Shown here: one piece after another, positions 16,124 to 24,645 of the stretch
Position numbering within the stretch: position 1 is the stretch's first letter
How the letters are laid out: each line of letters opens with the position of its first letter
NCBI GenBank assembly: GCA_035478775.1
Contig: DATIJG010000004.1
Span: 1 to 42,008 of the forward strand
Reading direction: 5' to 3'
DNA length: 42,008 nucleotides
Origin: CAMLQK01 sp035478775
Lineage (GTDB): Bacteria > Patescibacteriota > Saccharimonadia > Saccharimonadales > UBA4665
Program-made: the position numbers and the translations under genes
The notes under the pieces: model-generated
Told to the model about the DNA's origin: nothing
The model's input: the letters and a program-made list of their open reading frames with translations, nothing else
Database searches by the model: none

Positions 16124-17182
16124 ATGATCGCTTTCATTTTTGCTTTTTTGCTTGCAGTGATTGCCGCTGCACTTATGGTAGCGCGTAAAACTTATGGCCT
16201 GGTGCCTTTAAGCGAGCTAAAACGCCAGTCGCGGGCCGGTGACCAGTTGGCACAGTCGTTATACAAAGTCGCAGCTTATGGTTCGGCGGCACAACTGTTA
16301 TTGTGGCTGCTTATTGTCCTGTGTGCGGCGGGTAGTATTACTATGCTGGCCAGTGTTTTGCCAAATATTATGCTGTTTGCCTATGCGCTCGTGATGATGG
16401 GCTATATTTTGGTATGGCTGCCGCTTTCAGATGTGACCTCTTTTGGTTTGCGCTGCGTCATGTGGATAACGCCAAGCATAACCTGGCTAGTTTCACATCT
16501 GTTTGGAGTGTTCGAGAAGCCGGCTAACGCTGTTCAAAACCGCCAAACGGCACCGCAGCATACTGGCTTGTATGAAACCGAAGATTTAGTAGCGCTGTTA
16601 ACCAAGCAGCGCACCCAAGAAGACAATCGTTTTACCGAAGCCGAAGTGGACCAGCTGTTACACACCCTAACGTTTGCACAAAAGAAAGTTGCCGAAATCA
16701 TGACGCCACGCAAAAAGGTTAAAGTGGTGTCGCGCGATGAAGCGATTGGCCCGATTTTAATGGATGAGTTGCATGAAAGCGGTCTGCTATTCTTCCCGGT
16801 GCATGAGCCTGCGAACGTCGAAAATTTTGTTGGCACGCTGCACCTGGCAGATGTGGTACGCGCTAAAAAAGGCGGGCACGTGCGTGACGTTATGCGTACA
16901 GATATCTTTTTTGTAAACGAAGATTTTACAATCGAACAAGTGCTGCACGCATTCATCAAAACCAAAGAACACGCCTTGGTCGTGGTTAATAACTTTGGTG
17001 AATTCGCAGGCATTGTTACTATCGAAGAAGTTCTAAAGGCCGTGCTCGGCCGCACTATTTTAAGCGATTTTTCGCAGTATGACGATTTGCAAGCAGTTGC
17101 CAACTATAAACCGGAACCTGCTAAAAAAGCAGTTGAAAAAACGCCTGTTCACCGCGAAAAACCCATGTCAAAGACGCACTAG
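16124..17182 (+). CDS. CNNM/CorC-like membrane protein with paired CBS domains
   Basis: The 352-residue product has three to four N-terminal membrane helices (about 1-130), a cytosolic linker, and two CBS domains (about 190-310) containing VAEIMTPRKKV and VVVNNFGEFAGIVTIEEVL. This is the hemolysin-C/CNNM architecture associated with divalent cation transport or its regulation. The C-terminal CorC_HlyC domain normally found after the CBS pair is missing; the protein ends in a Lys/Pro-rich tail. The N-terminal region is also divergent, so transport activity is uncertain. No Shine-Dalgarno is seen, and the promoter geometry suggests leaderless expression. Confidence 0.85.
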   Translation: MIAFIFAFLLAVIAAALMVARKTYGLVPLSELKRQSRAGDQLAQSLYKVAAYGSAAQLLLWLLIVLCAAGSITMLASVLPNIMLFAYALVMMGYILVWLPLSDVTSFGLRCVMWITPSITWLVSHLFGVFEKPANAVQNRQTAPQHTGLYETEDLVALLTKQRTQEDNRFTEAEVDQLLHTLTFAQKKVAEIMTPRKKVKVVSRDEAIGPILMDELHESGLLFFPVHEPANVENFVGTLHLADVVRAKKGGHVRDVMRTDIFFVNEDFTIEQVLHAFIKTKEHALVVVNNFGEFAGIVTIEEVLKAVLGRTILSDFSQYDDLQAVANYKPEPAKKAVEKTPVHREKPMSKTH

Positions 17183-17222
17183 AGACCGCCAAGGCCCGCT
17201 AGCCAACACAGCAACAGAGGTG

Positions 17223-17362
17223 TATAATATACTGCAACATGCAAAAGACCGTATCCAATATGAATCCTCGGGTCGGCAACGACGCCAACTAGGCGGGCGT
17301 TTGTTGCGACCGACCCTAAAGTTTCAGCCTTGGTGCCATCTTTAACTTTAGGAGTACTAAAT
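17223..17362 (+). promoter_or_regulatory. Promoter and structured leader of aspS
   Basis: TATAAT at 17223-17228 predicts a start near 17235 and a leader of about 128 nt. It contains a long hairpin: GGGTCGG (17270-17276) pairs with CCGACCC (17310-17316), with inner CAACGACGCC and GGCGGGCGTTTGTTG. A second hairpin pairs CCTAAAGTT (17315-17323) with AACTTTAGG (17344-17352). Its 3' arm contains part of the AGGAG ribosome-binding site. The two hairpins share bases 17315-17316, so they may compete. This looks like translational control of the synthetase gene; no T-box consensus was recognised. Confidence 0.6.
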
Positions 17363-18667
17363 ATGCGAATTTTGAGTAGGGATTTGCTTGCCCATAAAGG
17401 CGAACAGGTAACAATTGAAGGTTGGTTGCATAAAAAGCGCTTGCTTGGCGGCCTGACATTTATAAACGTGCGTGACCGTAGCGGCCTCACCCAAGTCGTT
17501 ATTAAAAATAAAGACGAAGTCGAAAAACTGCGCGGCATGCAAATTGGCAGCGTGCTAAAAATTGACGGTATGGTTACCGAGGAGCCTCGTGCGCCCGGCG
17601 GCGTGGAGCTGCACGACGTAACAGTAGCTGTCGAAGTACCGGTTACCGAAGAGCCACCAATTGAAATCGACAAGCCCTTAAGCCACAAACCCGAAAATCT
17701 CGATACCCTATTTGAGCAGCGGGTTATTGGGTTGCGCAACTTGCAAGAGACTAAGATTTTCAAAATCCGGTCTGAAATTTTGCGCTACATCCGTGAGTTT
17801 TTGTATGCTCAAGATTTTACCGAAATTAACACGCCAAAATTGGTGGCTGGTGCGGCCGAGGGCGGTGCCGAAGTATTCAAGCTGGATTATTTTGGCAAAG
17901 AAGCAACCTTGGCGCAAAGCCCGCAGCTGTACAAACAAATTATGGTTGGTGTGTTCGAGCGGGTATTTGAAATTGCTCCGGCATTCCGCGCAGAACTGTC
18001 GGCGACAACCCGCCACGTATCCGAAGTGACAATGCTTGACGTTGAAATGGGCTTCATACAAGGCCACGGCGACGTTCTGAACCTGCTGCAAGATTTGGTG
18101 TATAACGTAATGACACGTTTGTACGGTGAGCATGGTGATGAACTTAAAAGTTTAAACGCGCCCGAGCTTGCACTTAAACCGGACTTCCCACGCTACAGCA
18201 TGGCTGAAATCCACCAAATGTACCAAAAAGCGACCGGCAAAGACATGAGCCAAGAAATTGACCTGACTCCCGACGAAGAAAAATGGATCTGCGAATATGC
18301 CAAAAAGAACGATGGCTGCGAAGCGGTGTTTGCCACCGATTTGCCCGAAAGCAAAATGAAATTTTACCACATGAAGGGCGAGAATGGCACTGCCCGTTCG
18401 GCCGATTTGTTGTTCCGCGGCATTGAGATTTCGACGGTGCCACAGCGTGAACATCGCCACGAAAACTTGGTAGAACAGATGAAAGCGGCCGGTGTTGACC
18501 CTGACGCGCCCGGATTCGCGCCCTACGTTACCGCCTTTAAACACGGCTTGCCGGCCCACGGTGGTTTTGGCTTCGGTATCGACCGCTTAACCGAAAAGGC
18601 AATCGGCCTCGGCAATGTCAAGGAAGCGATTTTGTTCCCGCGTGATATCAACCGCCTGGCCCCATAA
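17363..18667 (+). CDS. aspS: Aspartyl-tRNA synthetase, archaeal/eukaryal type (possibly non-discriminating)
   Basis: The 434-residue class II synthetase charges tRNA with aspartate. An N-terminal OB-fold anticodon-binding domain (GEQVTIEGWLHKKRLLGGLTFINVRDRSG) is followed by the catalytic core with motif 2 (EIAPAFRAELSATTRHVSEVTMLDVEM) and motif 3 (GFGFGIDRL). The length and the lack of the GAD insertion place it in the archaeal-type AspRS group, not the 580-600-residue bacterial type. Enzymes of this group often also charge tRNA-Asn and rely on GatCAB for Asn-tRNA; discrimination cannot be decided here. ATG 17363 is chosen because the OB fold starts there and AGGAG is 8 nt upstream. Confidence 0.95.
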   Translation: MRILSRDLLAHKGEQVTIEGWLHKKRLLGGLTFINVRDRSGLTQVVIKNKDEVEKLRGMQIGSVLKIDGMVTEEPRAPGGVELHDVTVAVEVPVTEEPPIEIDKPLSHKPENLDTLFEQRVIGLRNLQETKIFKIRSEILRYIREFLYAQDFTEINTPKLVAGAAEGGAEVFKLDYFGKEATLAQSPQLYKQIMVGVFERVFEIAPAFRAELSATTRHVSEVTMLDVEMGFIQGHGDVLNLLQDLVYNVMTRLYGEHGDELKSLNAPELALKPDFPRYSMAEIHQMYQKATGKDMSQEIDLTPDEEKWICEYAKKNDGCEAVFATDLPESKMKFYHMKGENGTARSADLLFRGIEISTVPQREHRHENLVEQMKAAGVDPDAPGFAPYVTAFKHGLPAHGGFGFGIDRLTEKAIGLGNVKEAILFPRDINRLAP

Positions 18668-18684
18668 TGCCAAAATAGGCGCTA

Positions 18685-18722
18685 AAAAAATTCCGCATGA
18701 CTAATAGTGCGGAGTTTTTTTA
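18685..18722 (+). terminator. Intrinsic terminator after aspS
   Basis: TCCGCA (18692-18697) pairs with TGCGGA (18708-18713), preceded by an A-run and followed by a T-run. Confidence 0.9.
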
Positions 18723-18743
18723 AGTTGCCAAAAGGCGAAGGCG

Positions 18744-18749
18744 TATAAT
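18744..18749 (+). promoter_or_regulatory. -10 box of a probable leaderless promoter
   Basis: A perfect TATAAT ends 6 nt before ATG 18756, and no Shine-Dalgarno is present. Confidence 0.65.
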
Positions 18750-18755
18750 AAGAAT

Positions 18756-19790
18756 ATGCAACCTTTGAATCAAAGCGATGACCCTTCTCAAACAAAGTCT
18801 CCTCAAAGTGCAGAGAGCACTGGCAACCCGTCAGTTGACACTTTGCAAGTGGAGTACGACCAGTTTAGGCCCGGCACAACGATAGATCCTGGCGTGCGCG
18901 CCCAACAATTTGGCCAGCCGCAAGCCGGCATGCCAAATACCCAATCTCAGTCTCGGCCACCATTTGAGCGGCCAAGCCGAAGCGCCAACACCGAAGATGA
19001 CGACTATGCGGCCGCGTCCTACTCGGCGGCTTCATATGCCAAAGAAATCCGTGCCAAACGCCCGAGTAGCAAGCATAACTGGCGTTGGCTATTTGCTATC
19101 CTTATTATTTTGATCGTTGCGGCGGGCGCGTACTGGTTTATGAACCGGCCGAAAACCAAAGCTCCTGCCAGTGCCTCCACTCAAAACACAAAAAGCCAAA
19201 GCCAGGCATCCAAACCGCTCATTAGCGCAACAACTAAAACGTATAATTCCAACCAGTTTGCTGGCGTGTCATTTAATTACCCGGCCGACTGGAAAGTAAC
19301 CGAAACCGACGGCAGCGGGGTGCTGACTGCCGTATCGCCAGCAGTAAACCTTAAAACTGCCAGCGGCCAAACCGAGCCTGTAGCGCTCGTATATAAAATC
19401 CGCGCCAAACAGCAGACGTTACCGGAATTAAGCAAAGGGAGCGCAATTGCAGTATTGGAATCACAAAAAATCAGCTACGCGAACCCCAGCCAATCGCAGC
19501 GCGCGCAGACATACATCAGCTTTTTGCAATATGCTGGCACCACTACTGTAACGGGTTTGGACGGCATTTATATAACCGGCGACAATGGTTACCAGGCACA
19601 GCAAGCCGCACCTCAAACCGATTTTGCTTCGCTCGACCCGCTCATTAGCGTGACGTTTGTAAAATGCGCAGCTGGTAGCACAAGTTGCGTGCCAACTAGC
19701 CCAGCAGTGACGCTGGCAACCGGCGACTGGAACAATCCGCAGCTTTCCAACCCGATTGAAAAAATGCTGGAATCTTTGATTGCGCAATAA
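18756..19790 (+). CDS. Membrane-anchored protein with extracellular domain, function unknown
   Basis: The 344-residue product has a Gln/Ser/Pro-rich disordered cytosolic N-terminus (1-107), one membrane helix (about 110-128, WLFAILIILIVAAGAYWFM), a Ser/Gln-rich linker, and an extracellular domain from about residue 160. It begins FAGVSFNYPADWKV, a pattern seen in PsbP/lipoprotein-like bacterial domains, and has two Cys near the end (KCAAGSTSC). The layout of long disordered interior, single helix and small outer domain recurs in the next genes, suggesting a family of surface proteins. No enzyme motif is visible. Confidence 0.85.
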   Translation: MQPLNQSDDPSQTKSPQSAESTGNPSVDTLQVEYDQFRPGTTIDPGVRAQQFGQPQAGMPNTQSQSRPPFERPSRSANTEDDDYAAASYSAASYAKEIRAKRPSSKHNWRWLFAILIILIVAAGAYWFMNRPKTKAPASASTQNTKSQSQASKPLISATTKTYNSNQFAGVSFNYPADWKVTETDGSGVLTAVSPAVNLKTASGQTEPVALVYKIRAKQQTLPELSKGSAIAVLESQKISYANPSQSQRAQTYISFLQYAGTTTVTGLDGIYITGDNGYQAQQAAPQTDFASLDPLISVTFVKCAAGSTSCVPTSPAVTLATGDWNNPQLSNPIEKMLESLIAQ

Positions 19791-19809
19791 CCAAGCAGTG
19801 ATACATCAG

Positions 19810-19852
19810 GCTGCCTAGCAGTCGCACATGCCAGCAGCGACGGCTAGGCAGC
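19810..19852. other. Long perfect hairpin between genes
   Basis: GCTGCCTAGC (19810-19819) pairs with GCTAGGCAGC (19843-19852), and GTCGC (19821-19825) with GCGAC (19837-19841). There is no T-run after it, so it may be a 3'-end stabiliser or weak terminator rather than a classic intrinsic terminator. Confidence 0.75.
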
Positions 19853-19965
19853 AGTGCCGAGCGATAAAACTGTAGAGTTGTGTATAAAGTAGCATATTTG
19901 TTTTAGCTTTTTAGTGTAGTTTTTTGCTAAAATGACAGCAAACGTATACACAAGGGGATTTAAAA

Positions 19966-21840
19966 ATGGCTGACGAAGAACTTCGCGCTGATGAAGCGCA
20001 AGACGCCGAAATGCGGCAACACATTGCAGACGACAAAAACAGTAGGAAACAAGACGATAACAATGTTGCCGAGCAAGAAAGCGTAGAAGCCAGCGAACAC
20101 CCGACTGCCTCAGAATCTAAAACCACTACAGAGAATGAGGCCGAGCCTACACTTGGACCAAAAGCAGTGGTGAGTGACCATCAACCGCGCCTAAGGCGGC
20201 TCAAGCATTGGTGTGGCCAGCATAAAATCTGGACCGCCAGCGTTGTAATTATTGTTTTGCTTGGCGTGCTCGCGGCGGTGCCATATACACGGTATAAACT
20301 CGCTGGTTTGCTATGGCGCCAAACTGCAACTATTAGGGTGTTTGACAGTCAAACGCATAAGCCTATTACCAGCGCAGCCGTGACTTTAGACGGCAAGACG
20401 GCTCACACTAACAGTAGTGGTATCGCATACGTTAAGGCTCATGTTGGCAGCCATATGCTTGTCGTTAGCAAGGCGTATTACCACCAGAACAGCCAATCGG
20501 TGCTGGTGCCAATTATGCGCCCCAAAAATGCTGATGTAGTGTATTTGCAGGCAACTGGCCGCCAGGTGCCAGTGAGCGTAGTAAACGCTATTACGGGCAA
20601 ACCAGTTCCGAACATTACTATCAAAGCGGTAAGCACAGAAGCGATTACCGATAAAAATGGCCAGGCGACAGTTGTGCTGCCGGCAAACCAAAGTAATGTG
20701 GCTGCCACGCTTACAGGCACAGGGTTTAACACAAAAGCAGCGCATATTTCGGTTACAACCGCAGTCGTAAACGCTAATACACTACAGGTTACGCCGTCAG
20801 GTAAAATTTATTTCTTGTCGAATCGTTCTGGTAACATTGATGTGGTAAAAACCGACCTCGATGGCAATAGCCGACAAACTGTTTTAGCCGGAACAGGCAA
20901 AGAAGACCCCAACAATACTTTGTTGCTAGCTTCACGCGATTGGAAATTTATGGCCTTGCTTTCAAAGCGCGATGGTGGTGACAATGCAAAACTCTTCTTA
21001 ATTAACACCCAAAACGATGCCGTTACGACTATGGACGAGGGCAATGCTAGCTTTAATCCGGTTGGCTGGGCAGCCCACGATTTCGTATATACTGTGAACC
21101 GCAATGGCTATAACAATTGGCAGCCAAACGCTACAAGTATCAAAAGTTACGACGCCGATAGCGCTAAAATTAACAGCTTGGTAAGCACCAACGCTACCGG
21201 CTCAAGCAACGCCGATGCCGAGTACGAAACAACCTTCCCCGATGCCGTAAAGCTGATAAATAATATGGTAGTATATTCCAAAACTTGGTACAGATACCCC
21301 GGTTATTTAAGTGTAGATGGTAAGGTGAATACGCTGGCGACGATAAATGCTGACGGTACCGGAGCTAACACGCTCAAAACAGCCGATGCTTCTAAGTTCT
21401 ACTTTACTAACCTCATACAAAGCTCGCCAAACGAGGTGTATGTAACACAGCAAGACCCTGAAGCGAATACCAATTCTCAGTACTTTGAAATTGACGGTGA
21501 CGGTACGATAAAACAGACTCAAGATACACACTATTTTACCCAGAGTTATCCGACATACCTGGTGTCGCCATCGAGCAAACAAACCTTGTGGGCCGCTGTA
21601 CGTGACGGCAAAAACACCCTGTTTGTCGGCGACGCGGATGGCCAAAATGGCAAAGTGGTGCTAAACGCTACCGACCAAACTATTTACGGTTGGTTCACCG
21701 ATAACTACGTGCTTTCGGCGAAAAGCGGCAGCGAACTGTACATCATGGGTGCTAACGGCGGCCAACAAATTAAAATTACTGATTACTATAAACCAACCTA
21801 CAACTTCCGTGGCTACGGTGGCGGCTACGGTGGCATTTAG
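19966..21840 (+). CDS. Membrane-anchored surface protein: carboxypeptidase-regulatory-like domains plus predicted beta-propeller (paralogue A)
   Basis: The 624-residue product has an acidic Glu/Asp/Ala-rich cytosolic N-terminus (1-80) and one membrane helix (about 88-108). Two beta-sandwich repeats follow, resembling CarboxypepD_reg/PEGA domains (ATIRVFDSQTHKPITSAAVTLDGK and VPVSVVNAITGKPVPNITIKA). From about residue 280 there is a TolB/WD-like propeller region (GKIYFLSNRSGNIDVVKTDLDGNSRQ), ending in a Tyr/Gly-rich tail (GYGGGYGG). AAGGGG precedes the ATG, and TAAAAT upstream is a candidate -10. Its stop is 12 bp before the paralogous gene. A role in surface recognition or glycan binding is a guess; no catalytic residues were found. 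Confidence 0.88.
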   Translation: MADEELRADEAQDAEMRQHIADDKNSRKQDDNNVAEQESVEASEHPTASESKTTTENEAEPTLGPKAVVSDHQPRLRRLKHWCGQHKIWTASVVIIVLLGVLAAVPYTRYKLAGLLWRQTATIRVFDSQTHKPITSAAVTLDGKTAHTNSSGIAYVKAHVGSHMLVVSKAYYHQNSQSVLVPIMRPKNADVVYLQATGRQVPVSVVNAITGKPVPNITIKAVSTEAITDKNGQATVVLPANQSNVAATLTGTGFNTKAAHISVTTAVVNANTLQVTPSGKIYFLSNRSGNIDVVKTDLDGNSRQTVLAGTGKEDPNNTLLLASRDWKFMALLSKRDGGDNAKLFLINTQNDAVTTMDEGNASFNPVGWAAHDFVYTVNRNGYNNWQPNATSIKSYDADSAKINSLVSTNATGSSNADAEYETTFPDAVKLINNMVVYSKTWYRYPGYLSVDGKVNTLATINADGTGANTLKTADASKFYFTNLIQSSPNEVYVTQQDPEANTNSQYFEIDGDGTIKQTQDTHYFTQSYPTYLVSPSSKQTLWAAVRDGKNTLFVGDADGQNGKVVLNATDQTIYGWFTDNYVLSAKSGSELYIMGANGGQQIKITDYYKPTYNFRGYGGGYGGI

Positions 21841-21852
21841 CAGGTAGGCAAG

Positions 21853-23775
21853 GTGACACAAAAACCAAAAAAAGAAGATGGGCAATCAGAAAACGCCCAA
21901 GTACCAGGTGCGCCAAAGCTTTCGGCGGCGCTGTTGGCCGAGCTCGCGACGCATAACCAAGCGGCGCCCAGCAAAAAACTTGCCAAAACCGGCAAAAAAA
22001 TAAGTGACGGAGCAACTGTTGAGCCCAAAGCCCTTGAAGCTGATGAGCACAGTGGTAATGATGCTCCTGGCGCAGCCTCTGAAGCGACCAGCGACCAGCT
22101 GGCTTCACCAGAAAACGATGCCGCGGTTGATGACATTGTGCACACCGAGAGCGACCAGCTTTTAGCGCAAAGCGATGCGGCCGCTCAGCCTAAAACACCT
22201 GTACAACGGGGGTTTTGGCGCAGCATCGGCCATTTTTTTGCGCGGTGGTGGGGCTCGCCTTGGGCGCGCTGGATAACCATAATTGTAATAGTGGGCACGG
22301 CGATTACTCTCGGGTCAATCCCCACAACGCGCTATGCTATCCTCAACTTTTTGGGCGTACGTGCTAGTGCTACGGTAACGGTATTTGATAGCGATACGCG
22401 TTTGCCGCTCAAGAATATCCAAGTGGAGGCAGGTGGGCAGAGCGGCTTTACAAACAGTAACGGCCTCGCCAAGGTTGCGCACCTACGGCTCGGTAAGCAA
22501 ACGGTAACTATTAAACGGTTTGGCTACAAAACTGTCAGCCAAAATATTGTTGCCGGATGGGGCAGTAACCCGTTGCAACCGTTTTACATTGTGGCAACGG
22601 GGTCGCAATATACGCTAAAAGTGACTGATTATGTATCGGGTATGGGCATTGCGAACGTAGAGGCTGATAGCGGCCAGGCCTCTGCCACCTCGGACAAAAA
22701 CGGCGTCATTACCCTGACGTTAGATAATAATGTGACCCAGGCTGATGTCACCGTGCAGGCGGCAAACTACCGCACCGAACAATTGCACATTAATTTGCTG
22801 AGTACGCCAGCAGGCTTGCTCAGTTTAGTACCTTCAGCTAAGGAAATATACGCAGCCAAGCAAAATAATATATACAATATTGTAGCCAGCGACATCGATG
22901 GAAAAAATCAGAGCGTTATTTTAGCAGGCACTGGGCGTGAAAATGCCAATATAGCACTCGCCGTCAATCCGGCCCACGACCATGCCGCAGTTATTTCGAC
23001 GCGTGATACTATCCGCGACGGCGACAACTATCTGCTCAATACGCTTTCGGTCGTCGGCTTAAACGGCGGCACGCAAACAGTAGTACGCGCCGAGCAGATT
23101 AAACTCATCGACTGGATCGGCACGCGCTTAGTTTTTGAAGAAGCTGTGGCGGGTGTCAGCGCAAGCAATAGTCAGCGCTACAAACTCATCGCCTACGATT
23201 ACAGTACGAACACCCAAGTGCAACTAGCCAACGCCAATCAATTTAATGGCATATTGAGCGCTCAGGGCCAAATATACTACGCCGTTTCGAGCACTGACCC
23301 AACCACCCACGCTGCGTTTTGGCGAGTTAGGCCCGACGGCAGCAGCCGCCAGAACTTATACAACAACGAAGTATGGGCGGTATTCCGTACCGACTTCAAT
23401 ACTATTACCATGCAGAGTCCGTCCGGGTGGCTCTCGTATGCGATCAATGGCAACGGAAACGTGCAGCTGGCCAGCCAGCCTGCTAGCATACAAAACCGAT
23501 TTTACTTGCCAAATAGCTCCACGCAAAATATTTGGATAAATAGCCAAGATAGCCCAGCAAGCGTAAATATTTATGACAGCGCAACCGGAAACAACAAAAA
23601 ACTTACCAGCCAAACAGGCCTGGGTACGCCGGTGTATTGGCTTAACGACGCTACTGCTGTGTACCGCGTGGCAACTGCGCAGGAAACCGCTGATTATGCC
23701 GTGAATACTAGTAATGGCCACACTAAAAAGATCGCTGATGTAGTAAACACATCTGGTCTGACGCCAGCAAATTAG
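21853..23775 (+). CDS. Membrane-anchored surface protein, tandem paralogue B
   Basis: The 640-residue product has the same architecture as the gene before it: disordered Ala/Ser-rich cytosolic part (1-118), a Trp/Arg patch, a membrane helix (about 138-160), two beta-sandwich repeats (ATVTVFDSDTRLPLKNIQVEAGG; YTLKVTDYVSGMGIANVEA), then a propeller-like region with the shared segments SDIDGKNQSVILAGTGRENAN and NNKKLTSQT. The near-identical VLAGTG/ILAGTG block in both shows common descent by tandem duplication with strong divergence. GTG 21853 is the start, with AGG upstream. Substrate and role are unknown. Confidence 0.87.
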   Translation: MTQKPKKEDGQSENAQVPGAPKLSAALLAELATHNQAAPSKKLAKTGKKISDGATVEPKALEADEHSGNDAPGAASEATSDQLASPENDAAVDDIVHTESDQLLAQSDAAAQPKTPVQRGFWRSIGHFFARWWGSPWARWITIIVIVGTAITLGSIPTTRYAILNFLGVRASATVTVFDSDTRLPLKNIQVEAGGQSGFTNSNGLAKVAHLRLGKQTVTIKRFGYKTVSQNIVAGWGSNPLQPFYIVATGSQYTLKVTDYVSGMGIANVEADSGQASATSDKNGVITLTLDNNVTQADVTVQAANYRTEQLHINLLSTPAGLLSLVPSAKEIYAAKQNNIYNIVASDIDGKNQSVILAGTGRENANIALAVNPAHDHAAVISTRDTIRDGDNYLLNTLSVVGLNGGTQTVVRAEQIKLIDWIGTRLVFEEAVAGVSASNSQRYKLIAYDYSTNTQVQLANANQFNGILSAQGQIYYAVSSTDPTTHAAFWRVRPDGSSRQNLYNNEVWAVFRTDFNTITMQSPSGWLSYAINGNGNVQLASQPASIQNRFYLPNSSTQNIWINSQDSPASVNIYDSATGNNKKLTSQTGLGTPVYWLNDATAVYRVATAQETADYAVNTSNGHTKKIADVVNTSGLTPAN

Positions 23776-23781
23776 TATACT
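23776..23781 (+). promoter_or_regulatory. -10 box upstream of the MutY-like gene
   Basis: TATACT ends 8 nt before ATG 23790, overlapping the end of the preceding gene. No Shine-Dalgarno is visible. Confidence 0.5.
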
Positions 23782-23789
23782 TAATATAG

Positions 23790-24632
23790 ATGCAAAAACT
23801 GGACAACCTCATTGCAACGGTATGGGAGTTCTACGATTCTAATGGCCGGCACGACATGCCTTGGCGCCAGCCAAATGCAGAAGGCGAGTTTAATCCATAC
23901 TATGTTCTGGTATCTGAACTGATGTTGCAACAAACCCAAGTGCAGCGGGTTACACCAAAATATCTGGCCTTCATCCGGCGTTTCCCGACCATAGAATCGC
24001 TTGCTCAAGCCAGTTTAAGTGAAGTGCTGCAACTATGGTCGGGTCTTGGATATAACCGGCGGGCGAAGTTTTTATGGCAATCAGCAGTCGCAGTGCACAC
24101 GCGGTGTAATGGCCAATTCCCATATGAGTACAAAAGCTTATTAGGTCTGCCTGGCGTCGGCCCTAACACGGCTGGTGCAATTTTGGTGTACGCCTATAAC
24201 GTGCCGGTAGCGTTTACTGAAACCAATGTGCGCAGTGTGTTTATTCACCACTGTTTTAGCGACAGCCAAGAAGTATCCGACAAAGCGTTACAGCCCCTAA
24301 TTGAGACAGCCGTGTTGCGAGCGACGCAAAGCGGTAACCCAAACCATACCCCACGTACATGGTATTGGGCGCTTATGGACTACGGCAGCTACCTAAAGAA
24401 GACCTTACCAAATCCATCTAGACGCAGCAAAAGTTACAAGCGCCAAACAACGTTTCAAGGTTCGCTTAGGCAAGTTCGAGGCCAGGTACTAAAGCTGCTC
24501 ACGAATGGCCAGCAGAGCTACGGCGCCTTACAACAAGTAATCGCCGACGACCGTCTTGCCGAAGTTTTACAGGCTTTAACACACGAAGAACTTATTAAGC
24601 AAAACGGCAGTTCATATTGCCTTGGTGCGTGA
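23790..24632 (+). CDS. MutY-like adenine DNA glycosylase without Fe-S cluster
   Basis: The 280-residue HhH-GPD-superfamily protein has MutY motifs: MPWRQ, SELMLQQTQVQRV with E43 at the adenine-protonating position, WSGLGYNRRA, and the helix-hairpin-helix GLPGVGPNTAGAI (119-131). MutY removes A mispaired with 8-oxoguanine. Two features are odd. The catalytic Asp of the usual DxNV motif is Glu here (TETNVRSV, E144). The four Cys that hold the [4Fe-4S] cluster are absent; NPSRRSKSY stands in their place. Cluster-less MutY forms are known in some bacteria. There is no C-terminal NUDIX-like 8-oxoG recognition domain of normal length, only about 60 residues. Confidence 0.88.
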   Translation: MQKLDNLIATVWEFYDSNGRHDMPWRQPNAEGEFNPYYVLVSELMLQQTQVQRVTPKYLAFIRRFPTIESLAQASLSEVLQLWSGLGYNRRAKFLWQSAVAVHTRCNGQFPYEYKSLLGLPGVGPNTAGAILVYAYNVPVAFTETNVRSVFIHHCFSDSQEVSDKALQPLIETAVLRATQSGNPNHTPRTWYWALMDYGSYLKKTLPNPSRRSKSYKRQTTFQGSLRQVRGQVLKLLTNGQQSYGALQQVIADDRLAEVLQALTHEELIKQNGSSYCLGA

Positions 24633-24645
24633 TACAATAATGCTT

